From VFMC01 sp046331225 (GTDB taxonomy: Bacteria; Actinomycetota; Acidimicrobiia; Acidimicrobiales; Ilumatobacteraceae): a stretch of DNA of 64,000 bases. The position numbers and the translations under genes were made by a program. The notes beneath the pieces were generated by a model. It was not told the DNA's origin. It searched no databases and saw nothing but the letters and a program-made list of their open reading frames with translations. The stretch spans positions 272,709-336,708 of the forward strand of contig JAXLRF010000009.1 of NCBI GenBank assembly GCA_046331225.1, written 5' to 3'. Below, one piece after another: positions 1-9,521 of the stretch; the stretch's first letter is position 1; the number at the start of each line of letters is the position of its first letter.

Positions 1-833
1 CGCGCCGGTTGTCGCCCGAGATCCCGGGCCTCGAGTTCGCGGGCACGGTCAGCGCAGTCGGGTCGCGGGCGCGCATGTGGCGTGTCGGTGATCGCGTGAT
101 GGGCATCGAGGCCGGGGGTGCCTACGCCGAGCGGATCGCGACGCACGAGCGGCAGTTGCTGCGCGTGCCCGACGCGATCGACCTGACCGACGCGGCGGCG
201 ATCCCCGAGGTGTTCCTCACGGCGTGGGACGCCCTGGTGCTGCAGGGCGGGCTGACGAGCGGCCGCTGGGCGTTGGTGCACGCCGGGGCGAGTGGTGTGG
301 GAACGGCGGCGATCCAGCTCGCGAAGGCCATCGGCGCGCGCATCGCGGTCACCTGCTCGGCGGGCAAGGCGCAGGCGTGCCGCGACCTCGGCGCCGACGT
401 GGTGCTCGAGCGGTCGCCCCACGACTGGCTGGCCGATGCGAAGACGGCGGTGCCCGACGGGTTCGACACGGTGCTCGACGTGATCGGCGGCGAGGAGGTC
501 GACCGCAACCTGCAGGCCGTCGCCACCCGCGGCACGATCGTGCAGGTGGGTCTGATGGGTGGCGGCACCACCCCCGTCAACGTCGGGCTGCTGCTCGCGA
601 AGCGCGCCACCTGGGTGGGCACCACGTTGCGCACCCGGCCGATCGAGGAGAAGGTCGGGGTCACCCGCCGCTTCGGGGCCGAGGTGCTGCCACTGTTCGA
701 CAGCGGGGCGCTGCGCCCGGTGATCGACAGCGTGTTCGGCTTCGACCGCATCGCCGAGGCGCACCAGCTGATGGAGGCCAACCGCAACACCGGCAAGATC
801 GTCGTCACGATCGGCCGGTCCGAGGTCAGCTGA
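1..833 (+). CDS. Zinc-type MDR / NADPH:quinone oxidoreductase, 5' truncated
   Basis: The reading frame is already open at the left edge, so the N-terminus lies outside the window. What remains is the end of the GroES-like domain (PGLEFAGTV, a proline-glycine signature of this family) and the Rossmann domain with the nucleotide-binding stretch HAGASGVGTAAIQLA. The C-terminus ends in GKIVVTIG, typical of quinone oxidoreductases (TP53I3/QOR-like). Such enzymes reduce quinones or enones with NADPH in the cytoplasm. No zinc ligands are visible. The gene ends tail-to-tail with the DUF1501 gene, overlapping it by 8 nt. The substrate cannot be deduced. Confidence 0.85.
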   Translation, partial: RRLSPEIPGLEFAGTVSAVGSRARMWRVGDRVMGIEAGGAYAERIATHERQLLRVPDAIDLTDAAAIPEVFLTAWDALVLQGGLTSGRWALVHAGASGVGTAAIQLAKAIGARIAVTCSAGKAQACRDLGADVVLERSPHDWLADAKTAVPDGFDTVLDVIGGEEVDRNLQAVATRGTIVQVGLMGGGTTPVNVGLLLAKRATWVGTTLRTRPIEEKVGVTRRFGAEVLPLFDSGALRPVIDSVFGFDRIAEAHQLMEANRNTGKIVVTIGRSEVS

Positions 834-2160
834 ACACGCCCTCCAGCGGCGTGGCGCCGGTGTCGAGCGCCTCGCTCGCCGGCACCCCGAACCAGCCCTC
901 GGCCACGGTGGCGTAGTACGTGTCGAAGCCCATCGTGGCCTTGAGGTTGTCGTTCTCGTCGAGGTCGGTCAGCGACGACGCCTCGCCGTAGCGGCCCGGC
1001 ACGACCGGGCCGATCAGCAGTGCGTTCGAGGCGGTGCCGTGGTCGAGCCCGCCCGAGTCGTTGTCGCGGGCGGTGCGCCCGAACTCGCTGGTGGTCATCA
1101 CGAGCACCCGGTCCGACAGGCCCTTCGCGGCGAGGTCGTCGAGGAACACCGACAGTGACTCGTCGAGGTCCTGCATGATGCCCGGGTAGCGACCGTTGTG
1201 GTCGTCGTGGGTGTCGAAGTCCTGGTGCATCGGCACGTGCACGATGCGCACGCCCTGGCCGGCTGCGAACAGTTGCGCGGCCAGGCGCAGGCCACGGCCG
1301 AGATCGCTGTACGGGTACGGGTCCTCCTCGTCGCTCGCCATCGACATCAGCTCCTGCGCGAACGCCAGGCTCTGCGTGGTGGTCGAGCGCAGGCGTGCGT
1401 CGAGGTCGTTGAACGACGGCGCCGCACCGTACTGGGCGACGCTCTGCTGGAACAGGCGACGGAACGAGTCGTCGTCGCCGGCGCCGGCCAGGTAGCCGGC
1501 GGCGTCGGCCCCGGGGATGGCGAGCGTGGCCGCGGTGCGCGAGATGATCGCGGGTGAGGTGCCCGTGCCGACCGACAGCGCGACGGCCGGGGCCGACGGG
1601 TCGCCGATCGCATCGGCCAGGCGTCCGAGGAACCCGGTGTCGCGAGCACCGCCGGGTGACGGCGAGCCGGCCCACCAGCGAGCCAGCATCTCGAAGTGCG
1701 AGCCGTCGCTCTCGAACGAGCCGACGCCCTGCACGATCGCCGCGCCCCGCTGGTGCAGCGACGGCAGCGAGGGGTGGAACCCCACCTGGTCGTCGATCGT
1801 CAGCACGTCGCCCTCGCCGATCGCGGTGGTGCGGCGCAGGTCGTAGTAGGCGCCGTCACCGTAGGGCACCACCATCGACATCCCGTCGTTGCCGCCGGCC
1901 ATCTCGACGACGACGAGCAGGCGCTGCGACAGATCGGTGGCGGCCGGCATGGTGGAGGGGGCGGCCGGGGGAGCGGCGGTGGTGCTCTCCGGCCGGCGCG
2001 GTGCCGTGGTGTCGCTCGACGGCTGGGGGCCGGCGAGCACACCGAAGGGCTTCGGTGCGTCGCTTCGGCCGATGGCGTAGGTGCCGACGCCGACGGCGGC
2101 GGCTCCGGCTCCGGCGCTGGCCCACTTGAGCAGTTCGCGGCGGCTGATCGGGTTCGACAT
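826..2160 (-). CDS. DUF1501 family Tat-exported protein
   Basis: A 444-residue protein with an N-terminal twin-arginine signal (SRRELLKWA at residues 7-15, followed by an Ala/Gly-rich hydrophobic stretch), so it is probably exported folded by Tat. The rest matches DUF1501, a sulfatase/alkaline-phosphatase-like fold, with EMAGGNDGMSMV near the start of the mature part and a C-terminal TSEFGRTARDN and DHGTASNAL. A low-complexity Thr/Pro/Ala linker follows the signal. It is downstream of the DUF1800 gene by 66 nt on the same strand, with a GAGGA ribosome-binding site. DUF1501 and DUF1800 genes are commonly paired; their joint biochemical role is not established. Confidence 0.9.
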   Translation of the reverse strand: MSNPISRRELLKWASAGAGAAAVGVGTYAIGRSDAPKPFGVLAGPQPSSDTTAPRRPESTTAAPPAAPSTMPAATDLSQRLLVVVEMAGGNDGMSMVVPYGDGAYYDLRRTTAIGEGDVLTIDDQVGFHPSLPSLHQRGAAIVQGVGSFESDGSHFEMLARWWAGSPSPGGARDTGFLGRLADAIGDPSAPAVALSVGTGTSPAIISRTAATLAIPGADAAGYLAGAGDDDSFRRLFQQSVAQYGAAPSFNDLDARLRSTTTQSLAFAQELMSMASDEEDPYPYSDLGRGLRLAAQLFAAGQGVRIVHVPMHQDFDTHDDHNGRYPGIMQDLDESLSVFLDDLAAKGLSDRVLVMTTSEFGRTARDNDSGGLDHGTASNALLIGPVVPGRYGEASSLTDLDENDNLKATMGFDTYYATVAEGWFGVPASEALDTGATPLEGVFS

Positions 2161-2226
2161 GTTCGTGTGCGTCCTCGTGACGATGCGGGCGGGTGCGTGC
2201 AGTGCGTGCGGTGTGTGGCGGGCCGG

Positions 2227-3510
2227 TCAGGCCATCGAGAACTCGGGGGACATCACGAGCAGGGCGTGCAGCATCGTCGATCGATCGCGACGCGACTCGA
2301 GCGCGTCGGCCGCCTGCTGCAGCAGCTCGATCGTGCTGTCGCTCACCTCGCGCAGCCCGGCGCGTCCCAACAGGTCGCCGACCGGGTCGTTCTCGTCGAG
2401 CGTCGCGGTCTCCCATGCGCCGTCGTACGCGACCTGCGCCTTGGTCATCACGGCACCCACCGAGAGCCAGCGGTTCTGGCCGGGCCAGCCGGCCACGTTG
2501 GGCGGGGTGAACGGCGACTGGCCGAGCAGGTTGAGGTATCCCTGGTCGATCGGCAGGTCGTACAGGCGGCGCACGGCGACGAACCACTCGAGGCCGCTGC
2601 GCGGGCGGTTGAGCCGCGACTCGAGGAACGAGGGGTGGCGCACGATCTCCTCGACGAGCGGCCGGATCTCGAGCCCGCTGTCGGCGAACACACCGGCCAG
2701 CTCGCCGAGGCGACCATCGTCGGGCCACGAGCCGACGAGGTGCTCGTGCAGCTTGCCGGCGACGTGCGTGGCGCAGGCGGGGTGGTCGCAGATCGCGTCG
2801 ATCGCCTCGGCCGCCGAGGCCACGTCACGACCGAGGAACGACACCGGCCCACGCGGACCGGCCTCGGGGTCGAAGCGCACCTCGTCGTCGCTGTCACCGT
2901 CGACCCACCACCCGGCGAACGCCTGGGCGCCCTGGTGCACGTCGTCCTCGGTGTAGCCCGAGCCGTGGCCGAGCGCGAACAGCTCCATCACCTCTCGGGC
3001 GTAGTTCTCGTTGGGGGCGTCGGCGTAGCTGCCCGCCCCGTCGAGCCAGTAGAGCATCGCCGCGTCGACGGTGATCTCCTGCAGCATCTGGCGGAAGTTG
3101 CCGAGCGCATGGGTGCGCAGCAGTTGGTGCTGTCGGTACATCAGCGCCGGCGACGCCTTGTCGAGCGAGCTGGTGAGGTGCCCGTGCCAGAACCAGATCA
3201 TGCGGTCGTGCAGGCCCGCCCGTTCGTCGGCCATCACGTCGAGCCACCAGGCGGGCAGGCGGCCGTAGTCGTCGTCCGATCCGAGCACCGGGTCGTCGGG
3301 CCAGAACGGCTCGGCGGCGAGCAGCTGCTCGATCAGGTCGGTCGCGCTGGTGCCGCCGAGATCGTCGACCTGCCAGGGGCGAGGTCCGAAGGCGAGACGG
3401 CGCAGCACGTGGGCGCGCAGTGCGGCCTCGTCCGACGAGGCGTCGGGGGAGCGGCGTGCGGAACGGATGTGGCGGGATGTCGTGGCGGCGGAGCTCACGC
3501 CGCACATCAT
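2227..3510 (-). CDS. DUF1800 family protein
   Basis: A 427-residue protein recognisable as DUF1800 by HVLRRLAFGP near the N-terminus, MIWFWHGHLTSS, the NENYAREVMELFALG block and the C-terminal SPFTPPNVAGWPGQNRW. No classical signal peptide is visible, unlike its partner DUF1501, which carries a Tat signal. It is the first gene of a two-gene unit with DUF1501 and is divergent from the two-component system, with repeated TGAACC elements between them. Two adjacent ATG codons (3510 and 3507) are possible starts. The function is unknown; the pair is often found in bacteria that export redox or surface proteins. Confidence 0.88.
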   Translation of the reverse strand: MMCGVSSAATTSRHIRSARRSPDASSDEAALRAHVLRRLAFGPRPWQVDDLGGTSATDLIEQLLAAEPFWPDDPVLGSDDDYGRLPAWWLDVMADERAGLHDRMIWFWHGHLTSSLDKASPALMYRQHQLLRTHALGNFRQMLQEITVDAAMLYWLDGAGSYADAPNENYAREVMELFALGHGSGYTEDDVHQGAQAFAGWWVDGDSDDEVRFDPEAGPRGPVSFLGRDVASAAEAIDAICDHPACATHVAGKLHEHLVGSWPDDGRLGELAGVFADSGLEIRPLVEEIVRHPSFLESRLNRPRSGLEWFVAVRRLYDLPIDQGYLNLLGQSPFTPPNVAGWPGQNRWLSVGAVMTKAQVAYDGAWETATLDENDPVGDLLGRAGLREVSDSTIELLQQAADALESRRDRSTMLHALLVMSPEFSMA

Positions 3511-3522
3511 GGGCGAGCCAAC

Positions 3523-3550
3523 ATGAACCGACCGTGAACCGGTGGTTCAT
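3523..3550. promoter_or_regulatory. Candidate response-regulator operator (TGAACC repeats)
   Basis: ATGAACC (3523-3529) and GTGAACC (3534-3540) form a direct repeat with an 11-bp period, and GGTTCAT (3544-3550) is the inverse of the same word. The site lies between the divergent DUF1800 gene and the response regulator. OmpR/PhoB-type regulators bind direct repeats of about one helical turn, so autoregulation by the adjacent two-component system is a reasonable inference. Confidence 0.4.
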
Positions 3551-3586
3551 CCGAGCTTCACGATGCGTGTGGGACGATGGGCGACC

Positions 3587-4252
3587 GTGCGGGTGCTGGT
3601 GGTCGAGGACGACGTCTCGTTGGGGCGGGTGGTGCAACGAGGGCTCGTCGAGGACGGTCACGCCGTCGACCTCGAACGCACGCTGGCCGGTGCACGCCGG
3701 GCGTGCGCGGTGAACGCCTACCATCTCGTCGTGCTCGACCTGGGGTTGCCCGATGGTGACGGGCTGACCCTGTGCCGCGAGCTGCACGCCGGCGACCACC
3801 CGCCTCGCGTGCTGGTGCTCACCGCCCGCGACACCACCGGCGACAAGGTGCTCGGGCTCGATGCCGGCGCCGACGACTACCTCACCAAACCCTTCGACTT
3901 CGCCGAGCTCGGTGCACGTGTGCGTGCCTTGCTGCGGCGCCCCGAACACGCCCGTTCGCCGCTGCTCAAGGTGGCCGACGTCGAGCTCGACCCGGCCGCG
4001 CACACCGTGCGCCGCGCCGGGGTGACCGTGCCGTTGACCGCCCGCGAGTTCGCGCTCTTGCACTTCTTGATGGACCGTGCGGGCGACGTGGTCACGCGCT
4101 CCGAGTTGCTCGAAGCGGTGTGGGACGCCCACTACGACGGCCTCTCCAACGTCGTCGACGTGCACGTCGCCGCCGTGCGCCGCAAGCTCGAGCTGCCGGG
4201 TCGTCCGGCACCGATCGACACCGTCCGTGGCGTCGGGTACCGGATCGGCTGA
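3587..4252 (+). CDS. OmpR/PhoB-type response regulator
   Basis: A 221-residue two-domain regulator. The receiver domain (1-115) has the acidic pocket E7-D8-D9, phospho-acceptor D51 (VVLDLGLPDGDG), T79 and K101. The C-terminal winged helix (about 125-220) ends in the family signature VRGVGYRIG. I start it at GTG 3587, which gives the usual VRVLVVEDD N-terminus; in-frame starts at 3542 and 3563 would add residues not seen in this family. The sensor kinase follows after 3 nt, so the two are co-transcribed and very probably cognate. The signal sensed is unknown. Confidence 0.92.
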   Translation: MRVLVVEDDVSLGRVVQRGLVEDGHAVDLERTLAGARRACAVNAYHLVVLDLGLPDGDGLTLCRELHAGDHPPRVLVLTARDTTGDKVLGLDAGADDYLTKPFDFAELGARVRALLRRPEHARSPLLKVADVELDPAAHTVRRAGVTVPLTAREFALLHFLMDRAGDVVTRSELLEAVWDAHYDGLSNVVDVHVAAVRRKLELPGRPAPIDTVRGVGYRIG

Positions 4253-4255
4253 CGC

Positions 4256-5431
4256 GTGCGCCTCCGTCGTCTGCGTCCGGTCCTCGCGCTCTTGTTCGCG
4301 CTGATCACCACGGCCATCGCGCTCGGCCCGCTGCTGCTGTGGCGCAGCGAGCGCGCCGACGCGCTGCGCGCCGGGCTCGACAACCGCCTGGTCGCGCAGA
4401 TGGAAGAGGTGCTGTACGGCGAGGTGACCGGCAACCGGGTCACCGACTACCTCACGTGGGAGGTGAACGTGAACGACGGCGCCGCCGACCAGTTCACCGA
4501 CACCGATCTCGAACCGCCGCTGTTCACCTGGGTCCGCGAGGCCGGTGGGCAGCCCGACTTCCGCGAGTTCGCGCTCGACACCGGCCAGCGCTACCGCGGC
4601 TTCATCCGCCCGATCGACGGCGGGCACGGCTGGGTCACACTCGCCGAGGCCACTGAGCGCGACCACGACCTGTCGGCCCTCGACCGGCGCACCCTGCTGA
4701 TGGCACTCGGTGTGTTGGTGGCGAGCGGGGTGCTCGGGTTCGTGCTGAGCAACCTGGCGATCAGCCCGATGCGCCGGCTGATGGGCGACCAGCAGAGCTT
4801 CCTCGCCGACGCGGCGCACGAGATGCGAACGCCGCTCGCGGTGATCATGGCGTCGAGCAGCCAGGCGCTCGCCCGGCCGCGCAGCAGCGAGGAGTACGTG
4901 CGCTCGTTGTCGGAGATCCGCTCGGCCGCCGAGCGAGCTGCCACGGGCGTGAACGAGATGCTCGACCTGGTGCGCTTCGAGAGCGGACAGACGATGCCGC
5001 GCGTCGGGCCGCTGCGCCTCGACCTGCTGGCCGAGGAGATCGCCGCCGCGGTGCGTGCCGACGACACCGAGATCGTCGCCGAGCCGGGTGACCCGGTGGT
5101 GGTGGCGGCCGACATGGCGCTCCTGCGCCAGGCGGTCGAGAACGTCGTGCGCAACGCGGCACGGCGGGCACCGCGGGTCGAGCTGCTCACCCGCGTCGAC
5201 CGTCACGACGGTGTCATCGACGTGGTGGACGACGGTCCCGGCTTCGACCCCGCCGTGCTGCCGCGGGTGTTCGAGCGCTACCAGCGCGGCGACCGTCGCG
5301 GCGAGGCCGGCATCGGCCTCGCGATCGTGCGGGCGATCGCCGTCGCCCACGGCGGTTCGGTGTCGGCCGGCAACAACCCCGGCGGCGTCGGTGCCACCGT
5401 GTCGATCCGCATCCCCCTGGCCCGCAGCTGA
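4256..5431 (+). CDS. Sensor histidine kinase
   Basis: A 391-residue membrane kinase. Transmembrane segments lie at about 9-29 and 147-168, with an extracytoplasmic sensor region between them. The HisKA helix carries H188 in AAHEMRTPL, and the ATPase domain shows an N box (VENVVRNAA), a G1 box (DDGPGFDP) and a G2 box (GEAGIGLAIV). A HAMP linker is very short or absent. It starts 3 nt after the response regulator, whose D51 it should phosphorylate. The operon is divergent from DUF1800/DUF1501, which may be targets. Confidence 0.92.
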   Translation: MRLRRLRPVLALLFALITTAIALGPLLLWRSERADALRAGLDNRLVAQMEEVLYGEVTGNRVTDYLTWEVNVNDGAADQFTDTDLEPPLFTWVREAGGQPDFREFALDTGQRYRGFIRPIDGGHGWVTLAEATERDHDLSALDRRTLLMALGVLVASGVLGFVLSNLAISPMRRLMGDQQSFLADAAHEMRTPLAVIMASSSQALARPRSSEEYVRSLSEIRSAAERAATGVNEMLDLVRFESGQTMPRVGPLRLDLLAEEIAAAVRADDTEIVAEPGDPVVVAADMALLRQAVENVVRNAARRAPRVELLTRVDRHDGVIDVVDDGPGFDPAVLPRVFERYQRGDRRGEAGIGLAIVRAIAVAHGGSVSAGNNPGGVGATVSIRIPLARS

Positions 5432-5448
5432 CCGCCGCCCGGCCCCGG

Positions 5449-5454
5449 CAGACT
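5449..5454 (+). promoter_or_regulatory. -10 element CAGACT of a leaderless aldo/keto reductase mRNA
   Basis: CAGACT ends 6 nt before ATG 5461, so transcription should begin at or next to the start codon. The same arrangement recurs at many genes in this window and favours ATG 5461 over the in-frame GTG at 5455. Confidence 0.5.
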
Positions 5455-5460
5455 GTGCGG

Positions 5461-6390
5461 ATGAACGACGCCGCGCCTCGCCCACCTGCGCACGCTGCGG
5501 GGACGCTCCGCATCGGTGACCACACCGTCCACCGGCTCGGCTTCGGTGCGATGCAGCTGACCGGTCCCGGGGTGTGGGGGCCACCGCCCGATCCGGCCGA
5601 GGCGCGCCGCGTGCTGCAACGCTCCGTCGAGCTGGGCGTCGACCTGATCGACACCGCCAACTCGTACGGTCCCGACGTGAGCGAGGAGCTCATCCGCGAG
5701 GCGCTGCACCCCTATCCGCCGCACCTCGTGATCGCCACCAAGGCCGGCCTCGAGCGCAGCGGTCCCGACGAGTGGCGCACCGACTGCCGTCCCGAGCGGC
5801 TGCAGGCCCACTGCGAGGCCAGCCTGCGCCGGCTCGGCCTCGACCGGATCCCGCTGTTCCAGCTGCACCGCGTCGATCCGGCGGTGCCCTTCGCGGATCA
5901 GCTCGGCGCGCTGGTCGAGCTGCGCGAGCAGGGCAAGATCGAGCACATCGGGCTGTCCGAGGTGACGGTGGCCCAGATCGAGGCCGCTCGTGCGATCACG
6001 CCGATCGTGTCGGTGCAGAACATGTACAACCTCGTCAACCGCGGCCACGACCCGGTGCTCGACCACTGCGAGCGCGAGGGCCTCGTGTTCATCCCGTGGG
6101 TGCCGCTCGGCAGCGGCTCGCTCGTACGTGCCGACGGCCCGCTCGCCGGTGTGGCGGCGGCGCTGCACGTCACCCCGTCGCAGTTGGCGTTGGCGTGGCT
6201 GTTGCAGCGCTCGCCGGTGATGCTCCCGATCCCGGGCACCCGGTCGGTCGTGCATCTCGAGCAGAACGTACGGGCCGCTGCGGTGCGCCTCATCGACGCC
6301 GACCTCGAGGCGATCGACGACGCGACGCAGGGCAATGCGCTCGGCAAGGGCCTGCGCAAGGTGAAGGGGTTGCTCAGGCGCTCACGCTGA
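5461..6390 (+). CDS. Aldo/keto reductase
   Basis: A 309-residue NADPH-dependent TIM-barrel oxidoreductase. The catalytic tetrad is complete: D64 and Y69 in DLIDTANSYG, K94 in IATKAG and H136 in FQLHRVDP. The C-terminal IPGTRSVVHLEQN corresponds to the cofactor 2'-phosphate-binding segment. It belongs to the short-loop bacterial AKR group related to the YdbC/oxidoreductase subfamily; the substrate is unknown. The start is set by a -10-like hexamer 6 nt upstream. Its 3' end overlaps the opposing molybdopterin oxidoreductase gene by 17 nt. Confidence 0.92.
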   Translation: MNDAAPRPPAHAAGTLRIGDHTVHRLGFGAMQLTGPGVWGPPPDPAEARRVLQRSVELGVDLIDTANSYGPDVSEELIREALHPYPPHLVIATKAGLERSGPDEWRTDCRPERLQAHCEASLRRLGLDRIPLFQLHRVDPAVPFADQLGALVELREQGKIEHIGLSEVTVAQIEAARAITPIVSVQNMYNLVNRGHDPVLDHCEREGLVFIPWVPLGSGSLVRADGPLAGVAAALHVTPSQLALAWLLQRSPVMLPIPGTRSVVHLEQNVRAAAVRLIDADLEAIDDATQGNALGKGLRKVKGLLRRSR

Positions 6391-8047
6391 TCGTGCGGGT
6401 GTGCCAGCCGGTCGCCCCGTCGGGGTCGGGGCGGCTCACCTCGTCGGTCTGGGTCTCACCGGTCGCGTCGGTGGCACGCACCTGGATGCGGTGCTCGCCC
6501 TCGGGCACGCCGGTGGTGTCCCACTCGTACACCCACTGGCGCCACGAGTCGACGGTGACGTCGGGAGCGAGTCGCGCCTCGGCCCACTCGCCGTCGTCGA
6601 TGCGCACCTCGACCTTGGCGACGCCTCGGTGCTGCGCCCATGCGACGCCCGCGATGGGCACGGTGCCACGGGGCACCTCCTCATCGCGCCGGGGGACGTC
6701 GATGCGCGACTGGGTCTTGATCGGCGCGTCGCGAGCCCAGCCGCGAGGCACCCAGTAGCCCTCGGCCTCGTCCCACGTGGTGAGGTCGAGCCGCTCGAGC
6801 CACTTGGTGGCGCTGACGTAGCCGTACAGGCCGGGCACGATCACCCGGGCGGGGAAGCCGTGCTGCAACGGCAGCGGCTCGCCGTTCATGCCGATCGCGA
6901 TCATCGCGTCGCGCCCGTCCATCGCGACCTCCACCGGGAAGCCGCAGGTCCAGCCGTCGACCGAGGTGCCGAACACCTGCTCGGCGCCCGCCTGCACGCC
7001 GGCCTCGTCGAGCAGATCGCGCAGCAGCACGCCCTGCCACACCGCGTTGCCGATCAGGTCGCCGCCCACCTCGTTCGACACGCACGCGATCGTGATGATG
7101 CGCTCGACCTGCGGGCGGGCGAGCAGGTCGTCGTAGGTGAGCCGCAGCGGCCGGTCGACCATCCCACCGATCTCCATCGCCCACGTCGACAGGTCGATGC
7201 GCGGCACCGACAGCGCGGTGTCGATCAGGTAGAAGTCGTCGTTCGGGGTGAGGTACGGCGTGTCGGGGCTGAGCGTCGCCTCGGCCGGCACGTCGGGTGC
7301 GGCCGACATCACGTCACCGCCGAGCTCCGATCCGTCCGACGTGCCGCCGATGGTGGTGCCGCTGGCGTCGTCGCCGACGGGCGGCAGGGTGTCGGGCGCC
7401 TCGGCCTCGAGCCGGTCGAGCCGGTCGGATTCGAGCTTGCGGGCCGCGGCCGTCGCGACGACCACGGCGCCGACGGCCCCACCCGACACCGCCACGAACC
7501 GGCGCCGGTCGAAGCCGTTGCGGGCCCGGGTGGGCACCGACGGGGTGCTGGTGGCACCGTCGCCCTCGCGGATCCAGCCGACGGCCAGCCAGATGGCGAT
7601 CCCGCCGACGACCGCACCGACGAGCGGCGGGATCGCGGCCGAGCCAGTGGCACCCGGGCGGCCGGCGGCGACGACCGCCCCGACGATCCCGAACACCCCC
7701 ATCGCGGCCGGGCCGACCGGCCGGTGGCGTCGGGCGAGTGCCCCGGCGACCAGCGCGAGCACGGCGATGGTGAGCACCATGCCGGTGCGCAGCGCGGTCT
7801 TGTCGTTGGTGCCGAACCAGTCGACGGCCAGGTTCTTCAACCACTTCGGCGTGTGGTCGATGAACTCGCTCCCGACCGCGTCGAGCGGCGTCTGGACGTC
7901 GACGAGCGCAGCGATCAGCTGACCGGACGCGATCGCGAGCCCACCCGCGACCAGACCGGCCACGGGTCCGGCCCATCGAGGCGCCGGCGCGGGGTCGCGT
8001 CGGGGTGCGTCGGGATCGATTTCGAGGATGGGCTCGGACGGGGTCAC
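6374..8047 (-). CDS. Membrane-anchored molybdopterin-dependent oxidoreductase (sulfite oxidase family)
   Basis: A 557-residue protein. The N-terminal part has about four transmembrane helices (26-50, 88-105, 113-128, 140-158), then a Tat-like FDRRRFV motif at 179-185 and a further hydrophobic segment. The rest is the sulfite-oxidase-type Mo domain with the single cysteine ligand C322 (TIACVSNEVGG) and a C-terminal Mo-co dimerisation domain. The protein is therefore probably held at the outer face of the membrane and passes electrons to the respiratory chain. The start is GTG. A hairpin separates it from citrate synthase upstream. The substrate is not deducible. Confidence 0.88.
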   Translation of the reverse strand: MTPSEPILEIDPDAPRRDPAPAPRWAGPVAGLVAGGLAIASGQLIAALVDVQTPLDAVGSEFIDHTPKWLKNLAVDWFGTNDKTALRTGMVLTIAVLALVAGALARRHRPVGPAAMGVFGIVGAVVAAGRPGATGSAAIPPLVGAVVGGIAIWLAVGWIREGDGATSTPSVPTRARNGFDRRRFVAVSGGAVGAVVVATAAARKLESDRLDRLEAEAPDTLPPVGDDASGTTIGGTSDGSELGGDVMSAAPDVPAEATLSPDTPYLTPNDDFYLIDTALSVPRIDLSTWAMEIGGMVDRPLRLTYDDLLARPQVERIITIACVSNEVGGDLIGNAVWQGVLLRDLLDEAGVQAGAEQVFGTSVDGWTCGFPVEVAMDGRDAMIAIGMNGEPLPLQHGFPARVIVPGLYGYVSATKWLERLDLTTWDEAEGYWVPRGWARDAPIKTQSRIDVPRRDEEVPRGTVPIAGVAWAQHRGVAKVEVRIDDGEWAEARLAPDVTVDSWRQWVYEWDTTGVPEGEHRIQVRATDATGETQTDEVSRPDPDGATGWHTRTISVSA

Positions 8048-8069
8048 GCGTGGTGTTCGGAGCCGACCG

Positions 8070-8096
8070 GCACCCCGGATGGGTGATCCGGGGTGC
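8070..8096 (-). terminator. Hairpin terminator after citrate synthase
   Basis: An 11-bp perfect stem (8070-8080 pairing with 8086-8096) closes a 5-nt GGGTG loop, 17 nt downstream of the citrate synthase stop and before the next gene on the same strand. There is no T tract, as is usual for intrinsic terminators in high-G+C actinobacteria. Confidence 0.6.
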
Positions 8097-8113
8097 GAGT
8101 CACGACGGCCTGC

Positions 8114-9382
<1,269 letters not shown>

Positions 9383-9521
9383 GTTGCTCCCTCGAGGACA
9401 CGACTGGATGATGGGGCTTTCTCCCCGGCGGCCGAGACTAGCGGCGAGACCGTCAGGCCTGCATGACCGGGCCCAGTGCCCGCCCACCCGATCGGACCGC
9501 GTGCCGGGGCGCGTGGACGGG

